From NCBI GenBank assembly GCA_030280995.1, contig JASXTE010000001.1:5916501-5980500 (forward strand): 64,000 nucleotides of DNA, written 5' to 3'. The position numbers were made by a program, and so were the translations under genes. The notes under the pieces were generated by a model. It did not search any database. It saw only the letters and a list, made by a program, of their open reading frames with translations, and had not been told where the DNA came from. Within the stretch, counting starts at the first letter, position 1; each line of letters opens with the position of its first letter. Source of the DNA: Hemileia vastatrix. Taxonomy: Eukaryota > Basidiomycota > Pucciniomycetes > Pucciniales > Zaghouaniaceae. Positions 12,722-24,400 of this stretch are shown here, piece after piece.

Positions 12722-13082
12722 GGGAGTTTCAGTTCTGGAAAATATGCACTTAACTTAAGTTCATATTTCAAACCAAATCAGCATTTAAATTTTGAAAAAA
12801 AGTCACTTATTTCAAAATTGGTGTCAGTTATGACCTCAAGTCAGCACTTTTTTCCTGATTTCTTTTTCACAACCACATGTTGGCCACGTCATCTCTTCCT
12901 TTCCCATCCTTTCCCTGTCACATGTGACACCCTAGCCTCCATCCCCTCATCAATCATTGGCACATACCCCTCACTTGGACTTGAAGCATTCTATTTCTGC
13001 ATTTTAACCAGGAATTTTTTTTCTTTCCCTTTTTATATTTTCAACCTCTTAATCTCTTTTCTTGTAGCATACCAATATTGTA

Positions 13083-13740
13083 ATGCCTCCCAGAAAATCC
13101 AACACTCAAAAGGCAACTCAAAAAAATGTATCATCACAAAGGTCTTCCCATAATGCAAGCCCCTCACATGAGAAACCCAAGTCTGAACAGCTAAAAAAAA
13201 GATTATCTCATCATCATTGACTTCCTCAAAATTAATCCAAATTATGATGCATTTTTTCGATGTAAGAAGTCCACCTTCATCAAAGGTCAATGGCTTCTTG
13301 TTGATAGAAAATGAAGTAAAAAAGAAAACAAAAGGGAGAATCATCATCAATCCAAAGCAATTGAAGGATAGGCTCAAAATTTATCAATAAAAATATTAAA
13401 AGCTCATTTTTCTTCCACTTCCACTGGCTTTGATATTAATGATGATGATTTGTAGAATAAAATTACTACTGTTTCTGAGAATCTCAATGTCATGTGTCCT
13501 TTCTATGTGAAAATGGATATTCTTTTTGGTTCCCAATTTTATTTCAACCCTTGGTTTCTACAAAATAATACTAAGGATAAACACTCTTTTTCTCAAACAT
13601 CTAATAATCCTCACAACACACCTGTACTTTCAGGGCATTGATCCTCTCCATCTTTTAACCATAGTTCACCTGAAGATGATCCTGATTTTCAAGAAGAACA
13701 GATTTTTCAGAGAATATTTGAGTCCTTAGAGACCCAATTA
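13083..13740 (+). pseudogene. Harbinger accessory DNA-binding ORF (MADF/Myb-like), broken
   Basis: The reading starts at the ATG of MPPRKSNTQKATQ and, after a frame change, continues as DYLIIIDFLKINPNYDAFF, then FSSTSTGFDINDDD and MCPFYVKMDILFGS. This order (basic start, short helical domain, acidic TGF block, then CPxYxxMDxLFG) matches an accessory protein I recall beside Harbinger-type transposases in fungi, resembling a MADF or Myb/SANT-like DNA-binding protein. At least three stops or frameshifts interrupt it. Copy 3 has the same ORF (42,353 and 43,950-44,320), interrupted by a solo LTR. The family name is inference from motif memory; the conserved pairing with a transposase is seen here. 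Confidence 0.5.
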
Positions 13741-14953
13741 TTTGATGTATCTTTACTTTTTATTTTTTCATACAATCTTTTCTAAATTTCTCATTCTTTC
13801 TTTTCTACTTTCCTCCTACTCAAACTCAAACTCCAAAAAAAGGTGGACAATTCTTGCAATGACAATCCTGATTTGGAAGCTGCTTTAGATGAACTTCCTG
13901 AACCCTCTAGCTCAAAATCCAAACTAAAGAATCAAGCCTCAATTTCAATGAACTTCAAAAAATTTGCATTTCAGATTTGAAAATTTGGCAATACCCTTCC
14001 CTGAATTTTCTTGTAGTAAGGGGTAAAAATCACCAAAATTTAATATAATTATATAAATTAATAAATATATAAATAAGATATGTCAAATTTACTAGTTTTA
14101 AAGTAATGACAATTCCTCAATCCAAAATGAATATCAAGTCTAGAAACTAAGTTTTGTACTTTCCACAGGTATAGGCTAAAGGAACCCCATGAAACAAATT
14201 AATGTTGTCATGATTAACATTTATAAAAACAAAGTTTTTGGCCTATTACTTTATTTTATTAAATTGAAATATAAGATTTATTTATTAAAAATGTATCAAA
14301 TGATAATTAATATTTGATGACTTTACAAATCCCCAAATTTTTTGACCTACCTTAAGTTTTAATAAATTTATTGATTTTACCTACTTTTTTTACCTTGTTG
14401 ATTTGTTGGATTAAATTTTGAGTGATCTGAAATGAGCACCTGAATTGTGTCAATTTTTGACAAGACTGAAAACCTGGAGGTGCTTTCATTGTTTGGTGAT
14501 TATTGTGAGAAGAATTACAAAAAATCATAAGGAAGATAAAGATGAAGATAGAGGTGTAATTCTTGAATAAGAAGAAAAAAACATTTTATTTTCTGAAAAA
14601 AATTTTACTGGTCAAACAAACCTCAAAAAAATTATATAAAGCTTAAAAAATACTCTCATAATTTTAAATAAATGAACTTTTATAATTTTCCACAAAAAGG
14701 TTTCTCTAAATTCAATTGAAAGTGCATATTTTTATTCCAAATTTCTGCAAAAAAAAAATATGTAAGACCAAATTAGCTCCAAATACAAATGGGTCAGATG
14801 GTGAAGGTGGAGAAAAAGTAGAATAAACCATGACCATTGATCCAAGTGAGGAGATATTGAATTTACTAACATCTGTTTGAATTAATATTTTCACACCAAA
14901 AACCAGCATAATCTGTTAAAAAATAAGACCAGAAATTATTCAGACTAAGGGGA

Positions 14954-15271
14954 TGTTAGGATTTGGGCTGAAAGGCAAGGAGGCAAGGAGGAGGAGTGCT
15001 ATGGGCTCTATGCATTGTAATAGGCAGAGGCAAGGGATATTACATAAGGGGGTCTTGTGGGGAAAGAACTGTAGGTCTCTCTTCATTGGAAAACTTATAC
15101 AGTAATTCATTTACTTCTTAGTCTCACTACTGCATCAGAATAGTCAGTCCTGCCTCACTGTTGGTAACCTTAACATATTCAGTCTAGTTAGTCTCACTTC
15201 TTAGTAGAATAGTCAGTCTGGCCTTAGGTTAGCATCAGCACTAATAGTAGCTGCCTTCTTAGATCTTAGAA
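14954..15271 (+). repeat. 5' LTR of chromovirus 1
   Basis: About 318 bp, starting TGTTAGGATTTGGGCTGA and aligned along its length with 21,508-21,818. Both contain the TTACTTCTTAGTCTCAC and TCCTGCCTCACTGTTGG blocks. The 3' boundary is set by alignment to the TCTTAACA end of the other LTR and is uncertain by a few bases. No convincing tRNA primer-binding site was recognised just downstream. Confidence 0.75.
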
Positions 15272-15310
15272 TTTTGTATAATCTATAACTGGCACACTAA
15301 AAAAGAATCA

Positions 15311-16315
15311 TGAACCCCTTAAGTCAATCCAACGCAATGCTTCTTGCTGAAATGAAAGAGTAGATGATACACTTGCAAGAACAGAATTCTAGACTTGTGG
15401 AACTTCTAGAAGAAGAAAAACACTCTTATTGCGGCCCCACAGAGGCAGAGTTGAACACTTCTGAAGCTGGAGCACATGTGCTTCCCACCACACTAGTGCC
15501 ACCTATCAAAGGCCCAAAGATTTCAGTGCCAGAAATCTTCAATGGAAAGTAAGGCCCCCAGGCAGATCAATATGAATTTCAGGTAAACCTCTATTTCCTG
15601 CTCAATGGCAATCAGTTCCAAGACTAGAAATCAAAAATTGGATTTTCAATATCTTACCTCACAGATGAGGCAGCACATAAGGTAAGGCCATATAGAAAAG
15701 AACTCCTTGAAGGTGCCAATTCTGTGACACCCTTTAACCAATTCATGGTAGAATTTGAGCTAGATTTTAGCAATACTTATGTGGCCACAACCTTGAAAAA
15801 AACCTCAAACTAATTATTCCAAAAACATTCAGTGGCCAAGTATGTGTCAGAATTATGGGGCCATGCCAGTTTTGTCACAACATGGGGGGAAGGGGCACTC
15901 ATGTTCCACATCAGGAATGGGCTCTCACAGAGAATAAGAAATGCACTAATCAGTCACCCTTTCCCAACCTCTCTCTAAGCACTCATGGAACTGGAAATCC
16001 AAATTTATGATGTGTATATGCATCAGAAAATGGATGGTTGGAGTGGCACTTGCCAGTGGAACAACTATGCCTCATCAAGGAGGGGAAATTCCAGGGACCC
16101 AAATGCCATTGACATAGATGCAGTAAATGCACACAGAACTAGTGGGAGTAAAAGGCTTTCAGATGAATAATACAAAAGAAAAATGAGCAAAGGCTTATGT
16201 CTAAAGTGTGGAAGAAGTGGTCACCTGGCAAGGGATTGTAGAGGGATAATCAGGGTTAGCAAAGTGGAAGATAGCGCAAGAAAGGTGCAGGTACAAGACA
16301 GCTCTCAGGGGTGAA
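15311..16315 (+). pseudogene. Gag of chromovirus 1, broken
   Basis: Read across several stops, the product starts MNPLSQSNAMLLAEM, has a leucine/glutamate-rich helix, then a capsid-like region (IFNGK...DQYEFQVNLYFLLN, then NQFMVEFELDF and RNGLSQRIRNAL). It ends with one zinc knuckle, CLKCGRSGHLARDC, of the CX2CX4HX4C type at about 16,198-16,240. This is the usual plan of a Ty3/Gypsy structural protein forming virus-like particles. In-frame stops (for example at 15,361, 15,550 and 16,168) make it non-functional. Confidence 0.7.
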
Positions 16316-18141
16316 GTTTGTGACCTCCTTGAGGGGACTGGAGGGAAAGGATAAGGGGGATTTAGTAGAGGAATTATCAACGTTTAAGTCACTGGAAGTG
16401 AATGAAAATCATATTATACTGAACTTTCCTTTAATGACCCTTGATGCCACAAAAAATTTACAAGCCCTACTGCACTGTGGGGCCACAGAATGTTTTATTT
16501 CTTAAAAGCTTTTACAAAAAAATAAAAAGAAAAAAGAAAAATTGGACCACCCTAGGCATCTAATTATTTTTGACAGATACCCAGTTGGGGGGGCAAAAGT
16601 AAGAGAGAAGGTTTTTTGCAGGTTCTGGTCTGACTGATGGGAGTCTCAGTGAAAGGCATATGCAACAAACCTGAAAAACCAGTATGAAATGTTACTGGGG
16701 ATGACATGGCTGGACCAATATAGCCCACAGACTTATTGGAAGGAAAAGAAGGTTCAGATAGGAAGGAAAGGGGATGCAGGTACTAAAGTATTGGCTTCCT
16801 GGCCCCTTCAGTGGTCAGTGGAACATCCTGGCCAGTTTTCTGATGTTCTATTATCATCATTTGACTTAATGATGCTTCCTCTTGATTTTAAGCAGCAGGC
16901 TGGGGATGGATCAGAAATGGGGAGCACTAGAGAAAACCAGAGAGGGGATGAAGCACACCAAGAAGAGGAAAAGGCCCAGCAGATAAAGGGAGAGACACAG
17001 GATGAAAATGTGGAAGGTTCAGAGAAAGAATTTTTCCCCTGGCCCCCTCAGAGATCAGGGGCCCTTCCCAGAAAGTCTCCTGGTGTTTTATTATCATCAG
17101 TAGACTTGCCGCAAGAGCTGACACTTACTCTTGGTGCTAAGTTTAAGGACTTGGAGGGGGCTCTGGAGGAAGAGGAAGAACTGGAATGCAATGAAACAGC
17201 ATGGAAAATATCTTCCAATATTGCAGCTAAGTTCCAGTCCTCAAAGATAACAAAAAGTCTCAAGGAAATGATCCCTGAAGCCTATTGGGTGTTTTTACAA
17301 CTGTTTGAAGATGGAAGAGTCAAAAACCTGCCACCTCATTGACCATAAGACTTTTCCATTGATCTGATGCCAGGTGCAACTCCCCAATTTAGCTGCATAA
17401 TTTAATTTTAAATCTTGGAGTCAACAGTGCTAAAAGAGGTGATTGATGAAAATTTTAATAATGGTTTCATCAGAGAATTAAAATCTCCCTGGGAAGCCCC
17501 TTTTATTTTTTCAGGTAAATAGGATGGTTCATTGAGACCTTGCATGAATTTCAGAAGGTCAAATTCACTGGCAGTTAAAAACAGATACCCCCTTCCACTT
17601 ACTAGTGAGCTGATTGATAGTCTTCCAGGGTGCAGAAGTTTTCACATCCTTAGATCTTAGGGAAGGTTACCATAAAATTTGTGTAAAAGAAGGTGATGAA
17701 CATAAACTAGCCTTTTGCACTAAATTTGGTCATTTTGAATGGTTGGTAATGCAATTTGGTCCATGTAACACACCTTCAACTTTCCAAAACTTCACCAATA
17801 GTATCTTCAGAGATAGGATAGGAATATATATGGAAGTGTATCTAGATGACATCTTGATTTACTCCAGATCAATGGGGGAACACCAGATACATGTAAAGAA
17901 CTGTTTGAAGCACTTGAGAGATGTGAAAGTATGGTTAAAACTGGAAAAATGTGTCTTCTCAGTAAGTGAAATCTCCTATCTGGGTATGATCATTTCAAAG
18001 AATAGGATAAAAATCGACCAGGAGAAAGAAAAGGCAGTTAAAGAATGGCCAACACCAGCTTCAGTAAAGGAGCTCCAGTCATTTTTAGGCTTTTCAAATT
18101 TTTATTTCTGCTTTATAGAAAATTACTCCCACATTTTCCAA
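16316..18141 (+). pseudogene. Protease and reverse transcriptase of chromovirus 1, broken
   Basis: A protease-like segment reads LLHCGATECFIS near 16,470-16,500, where LIDSGA is usual, so the catalytic aspartate context is lost. A 217-residue open stretch (16,689-17,342) starts with LLGMTWLDQY, the usual protease C-terminal motif, and continues as an acidic linker. The RT follows in another frame (about 17,400-18,141) with SLDLREGYHKI, QFGPCNTPSTFQNF and the catalytic YLDDIL intact. It breaks off at FIENYSHIF, exactly at the foreign insertion. Stops lie at 17,341 and 17,521. Confidence 0.75.
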
Positions 18142-19432
18142 TGTAGAAAGAAAATTTGTATAATGCTAAGATATAGACACAATCTGAGATGGTTTTGTTC
18201 TCCTTTCTAAAACAAATTTAAAAAAATAAGTGCCTTCCACTCTAATATTTAAAGACAGTGAAAGCACGTATTATAAGTGTGGTTATATATATTTTTGGGG
18301 AAGAAAGTAGAATGGATTTATAGAGATCTTTTTCAAAGAAAGAAATAATATATTTTAATATAAGTAATCTATCTTTTGGCTAGTTCTATTCTCAGTAAGT
18401 GCTAGTACTCTCAGTCACTCCCTCTTGAAGCACTCTATCAAATACTATCTGTACTATAGCAATAACATAACTCTACTGTGCTACTTCTGGTATGCACACC
18501 CAATGTGTACATAAAAAATAAAATATATCTATATTTCTTATCTATGTATAACAATAAATCTATTTCACTCTATACTATCTACACACTCCTCTTCTTCTTC
18601 CTCTTTTTCTTTTTTTCAGGAGTGATTTCTCTTTTGTATACCTGTATGTTCAGTGCCCTTCCCCTATGCTTTTTTCCCCTACGGTTTTTCCTACACAAGT
18701 TTAGTGCTAATACAAGAATATCAAATGGTAACTAAGTATCTCAATAATATATTTTTAATTTTTAGCATAAGTCTTGGTCCTAGTAGTGCTTGAAAAAATA
18801 TTGTTAAACTACTATTAGCATCTGATGCTTTATCTTTCCATACATAACCTATTCTTCTTGAAATTTCTGACTATATAATAAGTAATGTACTGCCTTTCAT
18901 ACCTATTGTAATAACCTGAGCTTTCTATACAACTTCCCACTAATTGTGAAACCATTTTCGCTTAGTCAATACCCTTCCTTCAAGTATTACTTCTTTTTCT
19001 TCTATTTTTGAGCAATGCTTATCAACCCACTTGTTCTTCTAGCACTACCTTCTTTCTCCAACAAGTTTCTACCAACACTAATTATTAGTAGCTTACATCT
19101 AAAGCCCATTGCATCTCTCTAAGTGTGAAGCTTATGCCCTCGCTTGTTGCTATTTCCTAAGTCCATAATATGTGTCTAGCGCTAACCATGACTTTCACAA
19201 GTATATACCATACCCTCTTGTCTTATAGTCCAGTATGAACTCTCCTCTATCTTTTACTTGTCATGGCTCATATATCCATAGTACACAAAAAAAACTATGT
19301 GTGGAGAGTATACTTTTTCTGCGCTTTTGAAAGCTCTTTTTTGCACTTCTGTAACCATCCTCCCTAGCAACCCCATTGTTGTGCTTTCTGCAAACTGTGA
19401 CATTGATGAGTTACTTTAAGATGTGTGCCACA
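18142..19432. mobile_element. LTR-like insertion (solo LTR candidate) inside chromovirus 1
   Basis: 1,291 bp starting TGTAGAAAG and ending GTGCCACA, flanked by CCAA on both sides (18,138-18,141 and 19,433-19,436). Removing it rejoins the RT connection ...NYSHI to QPLHDLTKK, the usual uninterrupted Ty3 sequence. No coding sequence is visible inside. TG...CA ends and a short target duplication suit a solo LTR. A 4-bp duplication is at the low end for LTR elements, so a 5-bp duplication with one change is possible. Confidence 0.6.
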
Positions 19433-20062
19433 CCAACCACTGCATGACCTCACAAAAAAGGAAGCCAAACTCATTTGGATAAATAGTGAACAAGATTTTT
19501 TTAACTACCTGAAAAGAAAATTTGTGACAGACCCTATTCTTGTAATCCCAGACTTACTAAAGCCATTTTTATGGAAGGTGGCTTTCAAGACTTTGTACTG
19601 GGTGTGATATTATCCCAATATGATGCTGAAAATTTCTTACACCCAGTAGCATATTTGTCATGTACACTGTTAGGTGCTGAATTGAACTATGAAATATACA
19701 ACAAGGATTTATTGGCACTAGTTAAAGCTATATGCACTTGGTTCCACTATTTGTAAGGAGGACCTCACCATTTAAAAGTTATTATTTACATGGATCATAA
19801 AAATCTGGAAACCTTCCTGACCACAAAGAAGTTGACTCTATGGAAAGCCCATTGGGGAGAGCTTTTAAGAAACATTAATTTTTCTGTTCAATGCAGATCA
19901 GAGAAGAAAAGCAGAAAGCAGGTTGTGCTGTTACAACTTCCCAAATTTCACCCAGCTCTAGATCAGCTACATACTGTTGGTTCAACACTATTAAAGGGGA
20001 ACCTTGAAGAGGGGGCAATCCTAGATGAAGTGAAATTGGAAGATGAGGATTTGATGGAATAG
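19433..20062 (+). pseudogene. RNase H region of chromovirus 1, broken
   Basis: Resumes the pol reading after the insertion with QPLHDLTKKEAKLIW, then the RNase H core in shifted frames: LGVILSQYDAENFLHPVAY, GAELNYEIYNKDLLALVKA and MDHKNLETFLTTKKLT. These are the conserved Ty3 RNase H blocks. Frame changes at about 19,600 and 19,755 break it. The DH(K/N)NLE block is intact while the D(A/S)S block upstream of LGV is degraded. Confidence 0.65.
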
Positions 20063-21495
20063 GTAAGAAGGGAGCAAGAAAAGGATGAGAGATTGAAGGA
20101 GTTGGTGAAGGTGCTGTTATCAAAGGAGGTATTGGTAAGGAAAGGATTGGAGGAGTATCACCTGGAAGTGGAAGTGCTGTATTAGAATGGGAGGATATTG
20201 GTGCAAAATGATGAAGAGCTCAAGAGGCAGGTAGTCAAATTGAGGCATGATTCCCAAATGGAAGGACACTAAAAACTGCTGAAGACTATAGAGCTGGTGA
20301 ATTTAAACTTTTACTGGAAGTCCATGGAAGCATACATCCAGCCCTATGTAGCCGTATTCGACTCTTTCCAGAGAAAAAGGCTAGTCCAACAAAAACACCA
20401 CTGACCCCACTAAACATTGCCAAGAAGCCATGGAAGAAACTCTCTTATGAACTGATAGTGGAGTTAACCAAGTAACAATGGAAGAATTCTATCCTCTCAG
20501 TAGTTTACCCCTGCACTAAGATGTCACAATTTGTCCCCACTACTACAAAGGTTACATCAGAGGGTATTTCAGAATTAATTGTGGCACATTTCTGGAATGT
20601 ATATGGATTACCTGAAAGTATAGTATTAGACAGGGTTAGTACTTTCAGCTCTAAGTTGTTGAAGGAAATGTATGAGAAACTAAACATTAAGACCATTTTG
20701 TCAGCAGTGTGGCATCTGCAGACTGATGGGAAATCAGAGATAGTGAACAAGGCAATTAAAAAATACCTGCACCATTTCATTAACTATTAGCAAGATAATT
20801 GGGTGAAACTGCTACCATTTTATGATTTATAATTCAAAAACTGGACACATGCGGCAACTGGAATGTCACCTTTCTATGCCAACTATGGATACAACCAAGA
20901 ATTCTCAATTATTACCCCATCAACATTTTAAGTTCAAGAATATGAAGAAAAAATTAAGAAAATACTGAGTGTAAAGCAGGATTAGAATCAGCGCTCAAGC
21001 AATCCCAACAGTCAATGAAGTGCCATGATGATCAAGGAAATTCTCAATGATTTGGTGCTACAGGTAGGTGAAAAGGCTTGGCTAAGCTCACAATTTCTTT
21101 CTGCATTAAGCTCAAGCACCAAGCTAGATCACAAGAAGGTGGGCCCTTTTAAGATCAGGCACAGAATATCTGATTCAGCATATGAACTGGAGCTAACAAT
21201 TTCAATGAGACAAGTGCACCCAGTGCTCAATATCTCCTTACTCACAAGGCACCAAGAAGACACAATACCAGGGCTCCCAGAAGAACACCTGGCACCAGTC
21301 TATGTTGGAAATGAAGAGGAGTTTGAGGTAGAAAAGATTATTTCTAAGTGGGTGCACAGAGGGAAGGTTCAGTACCTGGTGCACCAGAAAGTTTATGGAG
21401 TAGGAGATAGGCTTTGGGAGCCAGTAGGGAACTTAGATAGTGCTAAGGAGAAGGTGAAGGATTTTGAGATGGAGCGCAGGGGGAAGGAGGGGTAA
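20063..21495 (+). pseudogene. Integrase with C-terminal chromodomain of chromovirus 1, broken
   Basis: The catalytic core reads YELIVEL (usually D in YDxIxxLP), then FVPTTTKVTSEG, VLDRVSTFSSKLLKEM (second aspartate) and QTDGKSEIVNKAI (glutamate), so the first catalytic aspartate appears replaced. A 156-residue open stretch at 21,025-21,495 is the C-terminal part: GPFKIRHRISDSAYELEL, RQVHPVLNISLL and a chromodomain, EFEVEKIISKWVHRGKVQYL...WEPVGNL. Chromodomains in such integrases direct insertion to particular chromatin. The chromodomain is the best-preserved part of the element; the purine tract and 3' LTR follow directly. Confidence 0.75.
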
Positions 21496-21507
21496 AAGAG
21501 GGGGCAA

Positions 21508-21818
21508 TGTTAGGATTTGGGTTGAGAGGAAAGGCAGAGGAGCACTATGGGCACTTTGAATTGTAATTTGCAGAGGCAAGGGAGATTGCATAAGGTAGTT
21601 TTATGGGGAAAGCACTGTGGGGTGCTCCTCATCATAAAACTTATATAGTAATCCAGTTACTTCTTAGTCTCACTTCTGCATCAGAATAGTCAGTCCTGCC
21701 TCACTGTTGGTAACCCAAACATAGTCAGTCTAGTTAGTCTCACTGCTTAGTAACATAGTTATTCTGGCTTTAGGTTAGAATCAGAGCTAGTAGTAATCCA
21801 CCTTCTTAGGTCTTAACA
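21508..21818 (+). repeat. 3' LTR of chromovirus 1
   Basis: 311 bp from TGTTAGGATTTGGGTTGA to TCTTAACA. It differs from the 5' LTR by several substitutions and small gaps, so the insertion is old. Downstream (from 21,819) the Harbinger copy resumes. Confidence 0.75.
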
Positions 21819-22620
21819 GGTGAGGGCATAAAAATAATGGTCTTGTATGCAGAAATATCACAGAACTCTCCAGTGGGATTGACTGGAGTTTCCAGCCAAC
21901 TCAACACACACTTGTTGGATTCAATTTCAGGGTAGGCATCATCCAAATAAATGACTTTTACATAAGTATTACTGTTTTAATTGGATCCAAAAATTTTAGA
22001 ATACATCCTAATAACCTAATCTCAAAAACAAAGTAGGCATTTGTATATTTTAAAAAATTACTTAAATCATCAAAATAAAAAAATTGCACCTCACGAGATC
22101 CATGATAACTGCCTCTGATTGCAATAACATCTGTCTGGGCATGGAACAAGGTACCCATGGAAGCTTAAATACCTGAAGAATAGTCTAAAGTATCTTCTCT
22201 CCTAAAAATAGCCATCAGAAAAGGTTGGTATCAAATTATTCTCTTGAAAGCTCAACAAAAAAACTACTTATGACTTGCCAGAAGGGAGCTCAAAAATTTT
22301 TCAACACAGAAAATTGTTGGCTGGCTGTAACTATTTTTTTCAAAAATCTACCTAAGTAAGTAGCGAGGGAGGGGAAGATTTTGTGAGCCAGAATATGACT
22401 TACCAGCTTTAAATGTGAGCCAGACACCCATTGTAATCATAATGTTTTAATAAATAGCTCCCCCAGCAGTTAATACAGCATCCAATTTTCTCAACACAAC
22501 CAAGTCTCTAGGGGGGGTGGGGGGGGGTTAAGGTACCATAACCAGGCATAAATGCTGCCTGGCTGGGTTTTCTGAGGGGAAGGAGGTGGTGGAGATAAAA
22601 ATTATACCCAATTTTTATTA
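21819..22620. other. Interior of Harbinger copy 2 after the Ty3 insertion
   Basis: AT-rich sequence without a recognisable gene. A poly-G interruption (GGGGGGGTGGGGGGGG) lies at about 22,511-22,527. Confidence 0.35.
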
Positions 22621-23350
22621 TTGAAGAAAAATTTAATAAAAATTGGAAGAATTTTCTTTTATAGTAGGAAGAATATTTGTACTTATTCTAGTAGTTTGTG
22701 TGGTTGAAATTTTTGGTAAATTAGGTGTTAGTTCAACTATCTCATTATCATATAGCTCTAACAATTTATCTTTGAGGCTTTCTAAAAGATTATGAAGCAT
22801 AAAATAACACAAAGTAAAGTTCATCAAATTTTATATTTCACCTCTTCCTCTCAAAGGAATGTTTATCTCTCTTACAATAGAAAAATAGCCTTTTAAGATG
22901 CCAATTAAATGCTCAATGTGGACTCCAGATGTTTCCAAATAATTATTAAACACTGAATTGTCATTTTTTTTAATTCTGACACCTTTAAATCTGGCAGATC
23001 ATACTTAATTCTCACATGTTCTAAATTATTTAAATGATATTGATCTTTATCAAGTCATATTTTTGGTTCTTGGGAAATTCTCATTTTTTGAAAAACATAA
23101 AAGTAGTGACATGAGCTTTGATATCCAAAAAAGAGTGTTATAAATGTCTTTTTTAGATCACATATAATCTAAAAAGTAATTTAATATTTAAATAAAGATG
23201 AAGTAGTATATTTTAGCATCAAAATGATTGGATCAACTAAAAAAATTTACCACATCTTTTTGGTTTAAAGTAATTATTTCCACCTTGGGGAGTTTTCTGG
23301 ATCAAATGAATCATGGTACCATCAAAAAATTCAACACATCCCAAGTTGCA
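22621..23350 (-). pseudogene. PIF/Harbinger DDE transposase, catalytic part, broken
   Basis: On the minus strand the reading starts GCVEFFDGTMIHLIQKTPQG (first catalytic aspartate at 23,321-23,323). A block resembling KKTFITLFFGYQSSCHYFYV follows at about 23,090-23,150, where the usual HD pair is HY (codon at 23,103-23,105). The third block is HIEHLIGILKGYFSIV (glutamate at 22,912-22,914), and a C-terminal FTLCYFMLHNLLESLKD helix ends near 22,635. Motif order and spacing fit PIF/Harbinger transposases, which cut and paste DNA with a DDE nuclease. Loss of the second aspartate plus stops and frameshifts makes it dead. Confidence 0.65.
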
Positions 23351-24165
23351 CTCAGCTTTCTTTACTTGGGATTAATCATACTTTTTATTTTTAGTTGGTC
23401 AGGTAAGAAGCTGAAAATTCAAATAAAGAATAGCAGTGATGCATTTGATAGAGCCATATACAAGGGAGAACCCAAATTCTAGGTTTCTTAATGCAGGAAA
23501 ATTTCTATTTAATTTTAAATGAAATAGATCAACAGCTAACTCAATCAATGGGTCTCATTGTGGATTTCTAGGGTCCTTATGAAAGATATTGTGGTCCTGT
23601 ATATGAGTACATATAGTTTTAGAAATCCAGGTTGATTAATTTTAAACAGCTTCTTGAAAATGGGTTTGGAAACATTGAGAATTTTTTTGAGTGTATATTG
23701 GTGAGTATGATGTTTGATAGGTTTTCTTGCAAAAACTTATTGTTTCCTTTCCATTATTGATAAAAAATCTAAGTCTTACTCAATATTATAGTTAGAATCA
23801 GCTTAAAAAAGGAGATTAAGAACAACAAAATTGATTTCATGATGGATTTTTTCATAACTTGAGAGGGAGGAAGGCATGGATCCTATAGAATATAGGATTT
23901 TAACTGATTTTAAATCTTTGAGTTATAAAGAACAAAGTTTTATTCTCAAGAGTGCTTCAAATTAATGTATTTATGCTGAAAAATCAGTGTAACAAGACTT
24001 TATTGTACAACACATGTGAAACCAGCACTTTTGTTTGGTAAAATGCTGAGTTGCATGATATAAATGGCTTATTTTTATTTTGAAAAACACCAGTTTTGGG
24101 GCTGGTGTCTTTATAAAATATACACCTAGCTAAGTGCAAATTTGGTCAAATATAGGTGTGGAATT
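23351..24165 (-). other. Decayed N-terminal transposase region and subterminal end of Harbinger copy 2
   Basis: Scattered minus-strand matches to the N-terminal transposase region seen at 4,600-5,160 (for example GFLKLYVLI near 23,600), then CTGATTTTTCAGCATAAA- and CCAGCCCCAAAACTGGTG-like subterminal sequence shared with 5,200-5,330 and 47,340-47,500. Confidence 0.4.
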
Positions 24166-24400
24166 GTAATTTTAAATATCCTGTTGAACTCCAACTATTA
24201 TTCTTAGTATTTAGTTATAAAAAGTATTATTAGCCTATCTTACTTTACCTTTACTAGATTTCATATGGACTTAGACCTAACTATGAGAATTATTCTCTTT
24301 AGCCTACTATATCACATATTCTTCAACATCTAACTATTAGCTATATACATATCAATCAATAAACTACTATATATGGATGCCATGTTTATTTTATTTTGGC

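Larger units (their letters stand above)
14954..21818 (+). mobile_element. Ty3/Gypsy chromovirus 1, decayed, nested in Harbinger copy 2
   Basis: Two LTRs starting TGTTAGG enclose gag, protease, RT, RNase H, integrase and a C-terminal chromodomain in standard Ty3 order. A purine-rich tract (GGGGTAAAAGAGGGGGCA) abuts the 3' LTR. The flanks are GGGGA on the left and GGTGA on the right, a possible 5-bp target duplication with one change. A 1,291-bp LTR-like sequence interrupts the region between RT and RNase H. Stops and frameshifts are scattered throughout, so the copy cannot be autonomous. Confidence 0.85.
12722..24165. mobile_element. PIF/Harbinger-like transposon copy 2, split by Ty3 element
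   Basis: Left end is GGGAGTTTCAGTTCTGG at 12,722. It carries the accessory DNA-binding ORF on the plus strand (13,083 on) and the DDE transposase on the minus strand (about 22,620-23,350), so the two genes converge. A Ty3/Gypsy element (14,954-21,818) sits between them. Internal sequence at 14,080-14,190 also occurs at 45,540-45,660 in copy 3. Right-end subterminal sequence (CACCAGTTTTGGGGCTGGTGT) lies at about 24,080; the terminus itself is lost. Without the insertion the copy is about 4.6 kb. Confidence 0.6.

Noticed and set aside
12818..13153. 111-codon frame overlapping the start of the Harbinger accessory ORF
   Set aside because: It crosses the element's non-coding subterminal region in a frame different from the conserved MPPRKS reading.
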